From assembly GCF_030814315.1 (NCBI RefSeq), contig NZ_JAUSUV010000005.1:205147-269146 (forward strand): a stretch of DNA of 64,000 nucleotides. The letters are read 5' to 3'. Of this stretch, positions 27,065-35,992 are shown one piece after another; the stretch's first letter is position 1; each line of letters opens with the position of its first letter. The DNA is from Croceifilum oryzae. GTDB lineage: Bacteria > Bacillota > Bacilli > Thermoactinomycetales > Thermoactinomycetaceae. Below the pieces are notes generated by a model that worked only from the letters and a program-made list of their open reading frames with translations, was not told the DNA's origin and did no database searches. The position numbers were made by a program, and so were the translations under genes.

Positions 27065-27973
27065 CTAATGGATACTTCGCTTCTTAAAGTTGCCGCCTTG
27101 GATATCATGAATATTTCCAACGGCGAGGAATGCTTGTGGATCGATATCTTCCACGATTGACTTAAGCTTTGCTTCTTCTAAACGAGTGATGATGCAGAAG
27201 ATCACTTTTTTATCTTCTCCTGAAAATGCGCCTTGGCCACTTAGATAGGTAACGCCTCTACCTAAGCGATTTAAGATTGCTTCTCCTAGTATTTCGGGAT
27301 TATCACTAATGATCCAAATGGACTTGGTTTCATTAAAACCTTCTATCGTCACATCAATTGCTTTAAAGGCGATAAAATAAGCCATTAATGAGTACATAGC
27401 TCGATCCCATGTGAAGACGAACCCAGCACTTCCTAGAATAAATAGATTGATAAACATGACGGTTTGGCCAACGGATAACGGAATACGTTTGTTAAATACA
27501 ATGGCTAAAATCTCGGTTCCATCTAGCGAACCACCATGTCGGATGACTAATCCCACACCGATTCCTAAGATCATTCCACCAAATACAGCAGCGAGCAGAG
27601 GATCTTCGGTTAAAGGTCTTACAGGATGCAACAAAGTCGTGCCAATCGACATCACGATGACTCCAAAAATGGAGGAGATGGTAAACGTTTTCCCTATTTG
27701 TTTATAGCCAAGGAAAAAGAATGGAATATTTAATACAAACAGAAAAATACCTAAATTTAGTCCGGATAAGTGCGATAACATGATTGAGATTCCGACAACG
27801 CCACCATCAATAACTTGGTTGGGTACTAAAAAGATTTCCAAACCAACAGCTACCAAAACAGCACCTAAGAAAACTAAGATACCTCGTTTAAATAAAGCCA
27901 AAGCCGATAGCTTTTTGTGATCTTTTGGTGTTACCTCCGGAGTTGGTTGTGGTTGTTTTAATACAGCTTCCAT
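27065..27973 (-). CDS. YitT family membrane protein
   Basis: A 302-residue member of the YitT family: an N-terminal membrane domain with about five or six helices (about 30-215) and a C-terminal DUF2179 cytosolic domain (about 220-300, containing GVTYLSGQGAFSGEDKKVIFCII). Family motifs such as NQVIDGGVVGIS, IRHGGSLDGTEILA and the closing FLAVGNIHDIQGGNFKKR are present. The biochemical role of the family is not settled. Ribosome site AGAAAGGGG. It follows an AbrB-like microprotein by 14 bases on the same strand, so the two are probably cotranscribed. Confidence 0.9.
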   Translation of the reverse strand: MEAVLKQPQPTPEVTPKDHKKLSALALFKRGILVFLGAVLVAVGLEIFLVPNQVIDGGVVGISIMLSHLSGLNLGIFLFVLNIPFFFLGYKQIGKTFTISSIFGVIVMSIGTTLLHPVRPLTEDPLLAAVFGGMILGIGVGLVIRHGGSLDGTEILAIVFNKRIPLSVGQTVMFINLFILGSAGFVFTWDRAMYSLMAYFIAFKAIDVTIEGFNETKSIWIISDNPEILGEAILNRLGRGVTYLSGQGAFSGEDKKVIFCIITRLEEAKLKSIVEDIDPQAFLAVGNIHDIQGGNFKKRSIH

Positions 27974-27987
27974 CTATCTACCCCTTT

Positions 27988-28158
27988 CTAATCGGATTTG
28001 TGGGAGAGATCACCATGCACAAGCTGAACTTTATCGATGAAAACTCTTCCATCTTCAATCCCAAAAGTGATATAGTCACCTTCTTTTAATTCTAAGCACT
28101 CTCGAACTTCTTTGGGTACAGTGACTTGACCCTTCGAGCTAATGCGATACACATGCAT
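27988..28158 (-). CDS. AbrB/SpoVT-type DNA-binding microprotein
   Basis: A 56-residue protein, too short for common gene-calling cut-offs. It is a single swapped-hairpin AbrB/SpoVT DNA-binding domain: YRISSKGQVTVPKEVRE is the signature, followed by LKEGDYITFGIEDGRVFI. Proteins of this type bind DNA as dimers and often act as antitoxins or transition-state regulators. The ATG at 28158 has AAGGTGAT upstream. A minus-strand TATAAT at 28220-28225 may be its -10 box. It precedes yitT directly, so autoregulation of the pair is a reasonable guess. No toxin partner is adjacent. Confidence 0.85.
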   Translation of the reverse strand: MHVYRISSKGQVTVPKEVRECLELKEGDYITFGIEDGRVFIDKVQLVHGDLSHKSD

Positions 28159-28238
28159 AAGATCACCTTCAGGATTGGTTGTATTTTTTACTTCTTTATT
28201 TCTTTACTTCCTTACATTTATTATAACATAAAATGAAA

Positions 28239-28274
28239 AGGAGTCATTCTCGTATTTTACGTAGAATGACTCCT
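28239..28274 (-). terminator. Terminator of the micropeptide gene
   Basis: AGGAGTCATTCT pairs perfectly with AGAATGACTCCT, with CGT and ACG extending inward. On the minus strand TTTTCATTTT follows, so it ends the peptide transcript from 28390. Confidence 0.7.
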
Positions 28275-28309
28275 AAGTTTTTCCTTCTATATTCACAATC
28301 ATATTCAAG

Positions 28310-28390
28310 TTAGATCCCACCTCTTTCTTTTCCAATCCATACATTAAATACGACTTCGAAGACCGTTTTTAGCACTGTCATCCAGTTCAT
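28310..28390 (-). CDS. 26-residue hydrophobic micropeptide with strong ribosome site
   Basis: The frame begins at an ATG 8 bases after GGAGG in CGGAGGTGAG, one of the best ribosome sites in the window. The product begins MNWMTVLKTVFEVVFNVWIG and ends KERGGI: a single hydrophobic, aromatic-rich helix with a charged C-terminus and no leader peptide. A dedicated terminator follows (28239-28274). It is transcribed divergently from a membrane-anchored protein, an ABC exporter and a two-component system. Its size resembles SpoVM, phenol-soluble modulins and leaderless bacteriocins, but no homology to any was recognised. Confidence 0.55.
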   Translation of the reverse strand: MNWMTVLKTVFEVVFNVWIGKERGGI

Positions 28391-28470
28391 CCAGCTCACC
28401 TCCGTTTTGTTTTTGTTTATATTGATACTTTAATCCATTCTCCTATTTCCTCCCATTTGTTTTCCTTTCA

Positions 28471-28502
28471 CTTGTATTACTCTTTTGTAAGAGAAATACA
28501 GG
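28471..28502. promoter_or_regulatory. Hairpin in the divergent control region
   Basis: CTTGTATT and CTCTT pair with AAGAG and AATACAGG (one G-T pair, one A-A mismatch), 4-base loop. It lies between the micropeptide and the ABC/two-component cluster. No T-run follows, so an operator or leader structure is more likely than a terminator. Confidence 0.4.
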
Positions 28503-28530
28503 TTGGATGAAAGATTGTTTATCAACGAAT

Positions 28531-28552
28531 AATCTTACTAACGAGTAAGATT
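28531..28552. promoter_or_regulatory. Perfect inverted repeat, candidate operator
   Basis: AATCTTACT (28531-28539), AACG, AGTAAGATT (28544-28552): a perfect 9-bp palindrome about 100 bp before the ABC cluster. It could be the binding site of the cluster's own response regulator; this is inferred from position only. Confidence 0.4.
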
Positions 28553-28653
28553 TCTGCGAGCATATGTAAGGTATCAGTCATTCAGATATGGTGAAACTCC
28601 ACTTATACTTGAGACAACAAGGGAATCATGAACAGCAGAAAAGGAGTATGAAA

Positions 28654-29379
28654 ATGAAGAAAAAGATGATCTGGTTCTTAGTAGTTACGATTGCTTTTGT
28701 AGGTGTTGGATTTGGAGTGAAACGGTATATAGAGGGACCTCCACAATCGGTAAATGGAATTTTGGTATCGGGTTCGAAAGAAAATATCGATGCAGTTAAG
28801 AAATTGTACAAGTCTGAAACGAAGCAAACAGCTGATTATCAATATAAAGTAGTGAAGGTTGAAGAGAAACAAGTGGATCCTAACAAGGGACAACCTTTTT
28901 ATGTAGTCATTAGTAAATCGACTGCGAAAAAGTTCGTAGAAAAAGGAATTATGAGGAAGCGACAAGATCCAGATAGCGGCATGATTGTATCAGATCCATT
29001 ACGCGAGCTTAAAGAATTATCCAGTGAGGACAACTTATTATTCAAGAGGGTGGCAACAGATCAAAATATCAAGCTAAATGATCAAATGGTATCCGTCAAA
29101 CATATAAAACATCAGGCTTGGATTGGATATAGCCCAGAGAATGTCATTATTTTAGGGGATGATCTTTATAATAAAGTACAAGCAAAAGAAATGGACATGT
29201 CACTCGTTCAGTTTTCAAAGGAGAAGTTTGACTACAAAAATAAGGAAGATGTTAAGAATCTATTAAAAGACATAGCAAAGGTTTATAAAAATGGTTATGT
29301 CTATGGTGTTGACAGTTTTAAAGATAGTCCGGATAAAGATGGTCTGAATATGATTGATTTTGTAGATGTGCCTAAATAG
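28654..29379 (+). CDS. Membrane-anchored extracytoplasmic protein of the ABC cluster
   Basis: A 241-residue protein with one N-terminal transmembrane helix (about 6-22, MIWFLVVTIAFVGVGFG) after three lysines; no lipobox Cys. The rest is polar and should face outside. No family was recognised. Two in-frame ATGs follow AAGGAG; the second (28654) has 7-base spacing and is chosen over 28648 or the upstream frame from 28588. It lies 32 bases before the ABC ATPase, so it is the first gene of the exporter operon and may be its sensor or adaptor. Confidence 0.7.
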   Translation: MKKKMIWFLVVTIAFVGVGFGVKRYIEGPPQSVNGILVSGSKENIDAVKKLYKSETKQTADYQYKVVKVEEKQVDPNKGQPFYVVISKSTAKKFVEKGIMRKRQDPDSGMIVSDPLRELKELSSEDNLLFKRVATDQNIKLNDQMVSVKHIKHQAWIGYSPENVIILGDDLYNKVQAKEMDMSLVQFSKEKFDYKNKEDVKNLLKDIAKVYKNGYVYGVDSFKDSPDKDGLNMIDFVDVPK

Positions 29380-29411
29380 GTGATTCATTTCAATGGGGAG
29401 AGGATGAGAAG

Positions 29412-30110
29412 ATGGAAATCGTTCGGTTGGAGCAAGTGATGAAAAAATACGGGGATGGGGATGGGGATGCTGAGGTTACGGCATTAAAAGAGATTAATCT
29501 TTCCATTCATAAAGGTGAATTTGTCACGATAGTCGGGGCATCAGGATCTGGTAAGAGTACGTTGCTTCATATATTGGGCGGTCTCGATCGTCCTACCTCG
29601 GGTAAGGTGTTTATCGGAGAACAAAACATCTATGATTATAGCGATCAAGAACTTTCCATCTTTCGTAGAAGAAAAGTCGGCTTTATCTTCCAATTCTTTA
29701 ATCTTGTTCCCGTATTAGACGTGCAGGAAAATATCGCTTTGCCTGCTTTACTGGATGAGCAACATGTAAATGACTCATATCTAGATGAACTAATTCGGCT
29801 CTTAGGATTAGAGGAACGTCGAAATCACCTTCCCTCTGAATTATCGGGTGGACAACAACAGCGTGCATCCATTGGCAGAGCACTAATGAATAAACCAAGT
29901 ATCATTTTAGCCGATGAGCCAACCGGAAATTTGGACACCCAAAATACCAAGGAAGTGCTTGATTTACTGAAGATAACGGCAAAAAAATATAACCAAACCG
30001 TGATTTTAATTACCCATGATCCTGCTATTGCGGCAAATTCAGATCGCATTATTACGATGGAGGATGGGATGATTATTTCCGATCAACTACTGGTTCATCC
30101 ATCGTCCTAG
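29412..30110 (+). CDS. ABC transporter ATP-binding protein, LolD/MacB type
   Basis: The cytosolic ATPase of a MacB-like (mechanotransmission type) ABC system, 232 residues. Walker A is GASGSGKST, the signature is LSGGQQQRASIGRAL, Walker B is IILADEPTGNLD, and the H-loop is ILITHD. The family handles antimicrobial peptides, lipoproteins or signal peptides. It pairs with the FtsX-type permease starting 20 bases later. Ribosome site GGGGAGAGG. Confidence 0.93.
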   Translation: MEIVRLEQVMKKYGDGDGDAEVTALKEINLSIHKGEFVTIVGASGSGKSTLLHILGGLDRPTSGKVFIGEQNIYDYSDQELSIFRRRKVGFIFQFFNLVPVLDVQENIALPALLDEQHVNDSYLDELIRLLGLEERRNHLPSELSGGQQQRASIGRALMNKPSIILADEPTGNLDTQNTKEVLDLLKITAKKYNQTVILITHDPAIAANSDRIITMEDGMIISDQLLVHPSS

Positions 30111-30129
30111 GTTTGGAGGGAGAAACGAT

Positions 30130-32592
30130 TTGATTCGAAGTTATAAGAAGTTAAGCCAAAAATATATCAGAAGCTATTGGAAACGAACCAACTTAACGTT
30201 GTTAGGAATTGTGCTAGCAGTCGCTTTAATTACGACGATTGGATTATTTTTTAATGGTGCATATTATACACAAATTGAAAGTGCAAAGGATCAAGCGGGA
30301 GTCTCCTACCATGTGGATATATCTCACTATGATCAAGCGATCTTAGATAAAGTCAGCCATAACCCGAATGTCGCTTCTTATGGAACTATGTCCCAAGGAG
30401 AGATTTTTCAAGTAGGAAAGGATTTTGTCTCGTATCGTTATGCAGATTCTCGTGCGTTAGAGTTACTGAAGCCGGGTTTGATGCAAGGAAAGATGCCTGC
30501 TAATTCACAGGAAGCGGCGATCGAAAGCTGGATTCTCTCCTCTATTCAACCCGATTTGAAATTAGGGGATACCTTTTCCTTTAAAAAGAAAACATATAAA
30601 TTAGTGGGAATCCTAGCTAACCAAGAATTTACCCAACAAGAGCGAAAGGGCACTTTATTAACGATGCAAGATCAGTTTAAAGTAGGTGAAGGAAATCTAC
30701 TGATTGAACTGCACTCGAAATCGAATATCAGACAAGTCGCGAACCAGTTTCAAAATCTAGCAGGCGAGGAAAATACGAAGGTTAATGAGACTCTCATTCA
30801 AGCCTTGCAACCAGATAAAGCTTTAATGGTCGTACCTGCAATTGCAATTGGAATTGTTATGATTTCAACGATTGTCGTGATCTATAATGCTTTTCAGATC
30901 AGTATTACGGAGCGTCTGAAGCAGTTTGGATTACTTAGGAGTATAGGAGCGACTCAAAAACAGATTCGGAAGTTAGTATTGCGAGAGGCAACATTCTTTT
31001 CCATCATAGCGATCCCAATTGGGGTCTTCCTCAGCATCTGTTCTGTCGTTGTGATCAGATGGATATTGACTAGCCTAGGGCAAAATATGAAAATCGTCAT
31101 TCCGATTGAAGGATGGATTATCGGACTTTGTTCATTCATCTCACTGTTGACGGTTTATCTTGCTAGCTTTTGGCCCGCCTTTCTGGCAGGAAGAATTTCA
31201 CCGCTTCTCGCCATTAGTAGTAGGCAAGCGATCAAAAAAGAGACCATCAAACGAAATAAAAAAACCACAGTAAGGAATTTTTTCTCGGTTCCTTTAAGCA
31301 TGGCGTTAAAAAATAGTAAGAGAAGCCCAGGTAGGTATTCGGTTACGATCTTATCTATCATTATTAGTAGCATTCTATTTATTACCTTTTCCTCACTGAT
31401 GGGAATTGCTTTTCAGTCTAAACAAACGGAAATGTCCGCTTTAAGAATGGATGTAGCAGTAGAATCAAAGACTTATTCACCTATGGACATGGAACCCATA
31501 TTACAGAAATTAAACCAAGTCAGTAACATAACAAAGATTTATAAGCAGTATAAGAAACAAGCTTTTTATACAGAAATGCCGAGTGATAAGCAAATTGAAT
31601 CATTACAAGGTGGTTCCTTATATACAGAAGTGAATCATAAAGGAAAACGCATGGACATGATTCATTCATCAGTCAAGGCATACGATGATTTGTCATTACA
31701 AGAATTGAAAAAATCTGTGATATCGGGTCATATTGATGTGAACCAATTAAAGCGGGAAAAAGCAGTCATTTTAGTGGAACAGGCAGCTATTCGCAATACG
31801 AAAACACAGAAGCCTTATCTCGGACCTCTCAGCAAATATAAAGTAGGGGATTCCATCCGTGTACAAAAACCATCACAGCAGGAAGAGGATCGTGATGAAT
31901 TAACCTACGATGAAAAAAAGATGGAAACAGTAAAGATTGTGGCAATCGTCAAAGCCGATATATTGGATAAAGAACGATCTGAATCGTTCACCTTGATTAG
32001 CAGTGAGCAAGGAATGACTTCATTAGCAAAAACGCCTGTCAAACCAATTGGTTTGGGAGTCGAGCTAAAAGATCAATCGAAAAATCTAGTAACCGTTACG
32101 AAAATGAAAGAAGCTCTATCAGGTGAAGGATTACAATCAGTTAAAGTGGTTGACAATATTGATCAAAATCAGAAGCAGGAAGCTTATATATTAACGATAA
32201 AAGTATTGGTATATGGTTTTATCGCAGTGATTACCTTAATTGGTAGTGTGAATATCCTAAATACGGTTACCATCAGTATCATGATGAGGAGAAAAGAGTT
32301 AGCTGCTCTAAAATCAATAGGTATGTCGCAACGAGATATGAAAAAGATGGTGACCTATGAAGGACTTGTGTATGGCTTCTTTGGGGGACTTCAAGGAATC
32401 TTTTTCGGTTGTCTACTTAGCTACATTATCTATATCGCTTTAGCAAATAAGGTCGAGATGGGCTGGACCATTCCTTATCGGGATTGCATTATCGTATTTG
32501 TCGCAGCGCTTGTCATTAGTTATTTATCCATCTTGGCACCACTGAGAAAAATTTCAAAAGATAATCTTATTGATGTGATTCGAGAGGAATAA
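30130..32592 (+). CDS. FtsX-family ABC permease (MacB-like, long form)
   Basis: An 820-residue membrane protein with two FtsX-type cores: transmembrane helices at about 20-42, then a first extracytoplasmic domain, helices about 233-255, 285-310 and 330-352, a second cytosolic-to-membrane entry near 400-425, a large second extracytoplasmic domain (about 430-685), and three C-terminal helices about 690-712, 745-770 and 780-800. Such two-core permeases (for example YtrF or SalY types) move or sense peptides at the membrane surface. It starts at TTG behind TTTGGAGGGAG, 20 bases after its ATPase, and ends at a terminator. The substrate is unknown. Confidence 0.88.
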   Translation: MIRSYKKLSQKYIRSYWKRTNLTLLGIVLAVALITTIGLFFNGAYYTQIESAKDQAGVSYHVDISHYDQAILDKVSHNPNVASYGTMSQGEIFQVGKDFVSYRYADSRALELLKPGLMQGKMPANSQEAAIESWILSSIQPDLKLGDTFSFKKKTYKLVGILANQEFTQQERKGTLLTMQDQFKVGEGNLLIELHSKSNIRQVANQFQNLAGEENTKVNETLIQALQPDKALMVVPAIAIGIVMISTIVVIYNAFQISITERLKQFGLLRSIGATQKQIRKLVLREATFFSIIAIPIGVFLSICSVVVIRWILTSLGQNMKIVIPIEGWIIGLCSFISLLTVYLASFWPAFLAGRISPLLAISSRQAIKKETIKRNKKTTVRNFFSVPLSMALKNSKRSPGRYSVTILSIIISSILFITFSSLMGIAFQSKQTEMSALRMDVAVESKTYSPMDMEPILQKLNQVSNITKIYKQYKKQAFYTEMPSDKQIESLQGGSLYTEVNHKGKRMDMIHSSVKAYDDLSLQELKKSVISGHIDVNQLKREKAVILVEQAAIRNTKTQKPYLGPLSKYKVGDSIRVQKPSQQEEDRDELTYDEKKMETVKIVAIVKADILDKERSESFTLISSEQGMTSLAKTPVKPIGLGVELKDQSKNLVTVTKMKEALSGEGLQSVKVVDNIDQNQKQEAYILTIKVLVYGFIAVITLIGSVNILNTVTISIMMRRKELAALKSIGMSQRDMKKMVTYEGLVYGFFGGLQGIFFGCLLSYIIYIALANKVEMGWTIPYRDCIIVFVAALVISYLSILAPLRKISKDNLIDVIREE

Positions 32593-32599
32593 TATTGGA

Positions 32600-32635
32600 G
32601 ACATGGCTTATGAAGAGTGAGTCATGTCTTTTTTT
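32600..32635 (+). terminator. Terminator after the ABC permease gene
   Basis: GACATGGCT (32600-32608) pairs with AGTCATGTC (32620-32628, one G-T pair) and a run of seven T follows. The two-component genes downstream would then need read-through or their own promoter. Confidence 0.75.
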
Positions 32636-32709
32636 CTTTCACATTTGTTTTTTCCTTTTTCATTGGGTATAGTGGCTTTACTCAAGTGTTGAAATAGTGA
32701 GGGTAAAAG

Positions 32710-33420
32710 ATGGATAAAATTCTATTTGTTGAAGATGATGAATCTCTGGGAACGGCGATTGAATTCTCGTTAAAAAGTGAAGGATTTGATGTGACAAGAG
32801 TAACAACTGTAGCCGAATCTAAACTTCATTTTCAAAAAGAGTCCTTTGATGTGGCGATTTTAGATATAGGATTGCCAGATGGCAACGGTTATGATTTGTG
32901 TACCTATCTGAAATCTCGAAGTAACATCCCTATTATTTTTTTGACTGCTCTAGACGAAGAGGCAAATGTAGTGATGGGCCTAGAAATGGGTGGTGATGAC
33001 TACGTTACGAAGCCATTTCGATTACAAGAATTGCTATCTCGGGTAAGAGTACAATTGCGAAAGAAATTAACAACTACATCCATAACGGAGTTAATATCTA
33101 GCAGTATCAAGGTGGAGGTGGAGTCAACAAAGGTTTTTAAAGATGCGACCCCTGTGTCCTTAACTAATTTAGAGTACAAACTTCTTCTTACATTGATGTC
33201 AAATGCTCATAGAACGATGCAAAGAGATGAAATACTAGAGAAAATTACGACTGGTGACGAGGTTTTTTTCGATGAAAATACGCTTTCTGTATACATCAGA
33301 CGATTAAGGAGCAAAATCGAGGATGATCCTAAAAATCCAGCTTGTATTGTTACCCAAAGAGGTCTTGGCTATCGTTGGGATCAAGATGTCATAGAGTCTG
33401 TACGAAGCATTCGTAGCTAG
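32710..33420 (+). CDS. Response regulator, OmpR/PhoB family
   Basis: A 236-residue DNA-binding response regulator. The receiver domain (about 1-118) has the acidic pair EDD at 8-10, the phospho-acceptor Asp52 in LDIGLPDGNG and the conserved Lys in VTKPF. The C-terminal winged helix (about 130-226) is OmpR-like, with the ending VTQRGLGYRW. It is 13 bases before its sensor kinase and follows the ABC genes, so control of that operon is likely; the palindrome at 28531-28552 is a candidate target. Confidence 0.94.
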   Translation: MDKILFVEDDESLGTAIEFSLKSEGFDVTRVTTVAESKLHFQKESFDVAILDIGLPDGNGYDLCTYLKSRSNIPIIFLTALDEEANVVMGLEMGGDDYVTKPFRLQELLSRVRVQLRKKLTTTSITELISSSIKVEVESTKVFKDATPVSLTNLEYKLLLTLMSNAHRTMQRDEILEKITTGDEVFFDENTLSVYIRRLRSKIEDDPKNPACIVTQRGLGYRWDQDVIESVRSIRS

Positions 33421-33433
33421 AAAGAGGATAGAA

Positions 33434-34669
33434 ATGAAAAATTCGGAGATAAAGACGAGTCTTGGTTTTCTAACCGTGATCTTGCTCTTATTTGTAGTGT
33501 ATCAAACGATTATGTTGCAATCATTTTATAGCGATTTAAAGCGCGATTACATCAATACTTGGAGTGGGATTACGGGGAAGCTTGTAGAGCAAAACCCAGA
33601 AAATGAAAGTGAAATCATGCATATTCTATCAGGGAAAGAAAAGGAATTTAACCCTTATATTACTATTGGTAAAGACTTATTAAATCAGTATGGTATATCG
33701 GAAGATGTACCGTTAGATCTATTTCCCTACTTAAATCAACATATTTCAGACTATAACCAACTTATTTCTTGGGGTCTGGGACTCCTTTGTATCACACTTC
33801 TGTTGGTGAACTTGATACAATACAAATCCTTTTTCGGTAAGATCAAGCAATTTATTACGGCTGCTGATAAGATCGTGGAAGGAGATTATGAAGTAGCGAT
33901 GAATGAAAATAGAGAAGGGGACTTGGCTAGATTAGCGGTGTCGTTTCAATCGATGAAAGAAGTAATACGAAAGAATATGCATGATTTATTTGCTGAGAAA
34001 ACATTTCTCGTTCAGACTCTCCACGATCTCTCACATCAACTAAAAACACCCCTCTCCACACTAATGGTGAATAATGATATCTTGCTAAATGGAAAATGCT
34101 CTCTTGAACAATGTCAAACGTTTATTCAGAGTAATCAAGTTCAGCTTTCTAGAATGAATGACCTGATCCACAATGTACTAAAGGTAGCGAAAGTAGATGC
34201 TAGAGCGATTGCTTTTGATAAAGAGAAAATCAATCTTGTTGAGACGATTTATGAAGCAATTGATATCTTACAAAGTAAATGTCGTGAGAAAAACATCACG
34301 ATCGATTTAGATGCGGCGGACGAGATCGTTGTTTCCCATGATCGAATTTGGATTCAAGAAGCACTTATCAATATCTTAAAAAACTCCATCGAACATTCTA
34401 ATCTAGGTAGCCAAATTTGTGTTCAGGTGAGAGATACTCCTATTCACACAGAGATTATGATTCAAGATTTTGGAGAAGGAATTGAGCGTGAAGATCTGCC
34501 CCATATATTTGAAAGGTTTTATAAAGTAAAGCACTTCAAGAAGCGTGATTCGATTGGAATCGGATTAGCCCTTGCTAAGTCGGTCATCGAAGCTCATGAT
34601 GGATTTATTCGAGTGGAGAGTCGTCGGTTTGAGTTTACTAGATTTACGATTACCTTTTTGAAGTATTGA
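33434..34669 (+). CDS. Sensor histidine kinase
   Basis: A 411-residue membrane kinase: helices at about 11-30 and 111-128 flanking a small extracytoplasmic sensor of about 80 residues, a HAMP linker (about 130-185), HisKA with the phospho-His201 in LHDLSHQLKTPLS, and HATPase with the N box NILKNSIEH, DFGEGIE and GIGLALAKS. The sensor region is larger than in BceS-type intramembrane kinases, so it may read a ligand directly. Partner of the response regulator just upstream. Confidence 0.94.
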   Translation: MKNSEIKTSLGFLTVILLLFVVYQTIMLQSFYSDLKRDYINTWSGITGKLVEQNPENESEIMHILSGKEKEFNPYITIGKDLLNQYGISEDVPLDLFPYLNQHISDYNQLISWGLGLLCITLLLVNLIQYKSFFGKIKQFITAADKIVEGDYEVAMNENREGDLARLAVSFQSMKEVIRKNMHDLFAEKTFLVQTLHDLSHQLKTPLSTLMVNNDILLNGKCSLEQCQTFIQSNQVQLSRMNDLIHNVLKVAKVDARAIAFDKEKINLVETIYEAIDILQSKCREKNITIDLDAADEIVVSHDRIWIQEALINILKNSIEHSNLGSQICVQVRDTPIHTEIMIQDFGEGIEREDLPHIFERFYKVKHFKKRDSIGIGLALAKSVIEAHDGFIRVESRRFEFTRFTITFLKY

Positions 34670-34762
34670 CCCTCGTGAATCGAGGGAATTGGCATTTAAG
34701 CTAGCAGTGAAGTTGATATTCAAACTTATATATTCAGATTGCCATAAAAATCATCCCATTTG

Positions 34763-34792
34763 CTCCCCGAGTTTATGCAGTGGGAGTTTTTT
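34763..34792 (+). terminator. Probable terminator after the two-component genes
   Basis: CTCCC (34763-34767) pairs with GGGAG (34782-34786), followed by six T. Short stem, so moderate confidence. The rest of 34670-34931 shows no other feature. Confidence 0.45.
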
Positions 34793-34931
34793 AAATTATG
34801 TCTGTGCATGATTAAACTCTATATGATTTTTTAGTTAATATATGATTTCGAAATATCTTCTCATGTCATATCCTAATACAAAGTAATCATATATGTATTA
34901 TGAGTATTTTTGCATCTAATGGAGGGATGTT

Positions 34932-35840
34932 ATGAATCGTTTGATTACCTTTATAATCGTGGGGTTCTTTGCACAGCTTGTGGATGGTGCGTTGGGGATG
35001 GCGTATGGGGTGACATCTAGCTCATTATTATTACTGTTTGGGATTGCGCCAGCGATTGCATCTGCTTCTGTGCACATGTCGGAAGTGGTGACAACGGCAG
35101 CTTCAGGGGTTTCGCATATTCGCTTTGGAAATGTGGATAAGAAAACGGTTCTTCGTTTGATCTTGCCGGGTTCGATCGGGGCGTTTGTGGGTGCTTGTTT
35201 TTTAAGTAATCTGCCTGGGGAATTGGTGAAGCCGTATGTTGCGATATTCTTGTTTTCACTAGGGGCTTATGTTTTAATTCGGTTTTCATTTGTTCGTTTT
35301 AAGCAGAATATGAATCTTTCAAACCGTACACCCAGTAAGAAGTTGCTCATCCCTCTAGGCTTTGTAGCAGGCTTTGCCGATTCTACGGGTGGCGGTGGTT
35401 GGGGACCGCTCGCTACGCCTGTGTTGATGGCGAGAACCGAATTAGAGCCACGAAAAGTAGTAGGGTCCGTAGATACTAGCGAATTTGCCATAGCTCTCTC
35501 CTCTACATTAGGCTTTCTGATCTCGCTCGGATGGCAACAGTTCCATTGGGAGTGGGTGTTGGCACTGATGATCGGCGGCGTCATAGCAGCCCCAATCGCC
35601 GCTTGGCTAGTACGCCTAATTCCAGCGCCCATATTAGGAGTTCTAGTAGGTGGACTCATCATCATGACCAATCTAAAAACGTTATGTAGCGTTTTTCACA
35701 TTAGCTCCCCTAGTATCCAAAACTACCTTTACTTATTATTTGGCTTGATATGGTTTGTTGCTGGGATCTATACGATCCTACGCTATCGAAAATATAGGAA
35801 ACAATTATCTGCCGAAGAACTTGATAATCTTTCATTGTGA
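34932..35840 (+). CDS. TauE/SafE-family membrane exporter
   Basis: A 302-residue polytopic protein with about eight hydrophobic segments. The repeated family motif is visible in both halves: VDGALGMAYGVTSSSLLL near the N-terminus and FADSTGGGGWGPLATPVL in the middle. Members move sulfite, sulfonates or related organic anions. Ribosome site TGGAGGGATG. It stands alone before repeat C, with no sulfur-metabolism neighbours, so the substrate is open. Confidence 0.88.
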   Translation: MNRLITFIIVGFFAQLVDGALGMAYGVTSSSLLLLFGIAPAIASASVHMSEVVTTAASGVSHIRFGNVDKKTVLRLILPGSIGAFVGACFLSNLPGELVKPYVAIFLFSLGAYVLIRFSFVRFKQNMNLSNRTPSKKLLIPLGFVAGFADSTGGGGWGPLATPVLMARTELEPRKVVGSVDTSEFAIALSSTLGFLISLGWQQFHWEWVLALMIGGVIAAPIAAWLVRLIPAPILGVLVGGLIIMTNLKTLCSVFHISSPSIQNYLYLLFGLIWFVAGIYTILRYRKYRKQLSAEELDNLSL

Positions 35841-35992
35841 TAGTACCAAGGAGTGATATACAGCTTCATCATGTTAATTTCTGAATAATATTTTTAATTT
35901 TCATTCTTTTTTCGCCGAAATACTCGATGTGCTGACCGAACACAATTATACTCCACAGAACTGGTAATTGTTTAGAAAATGATAATGGTCTA

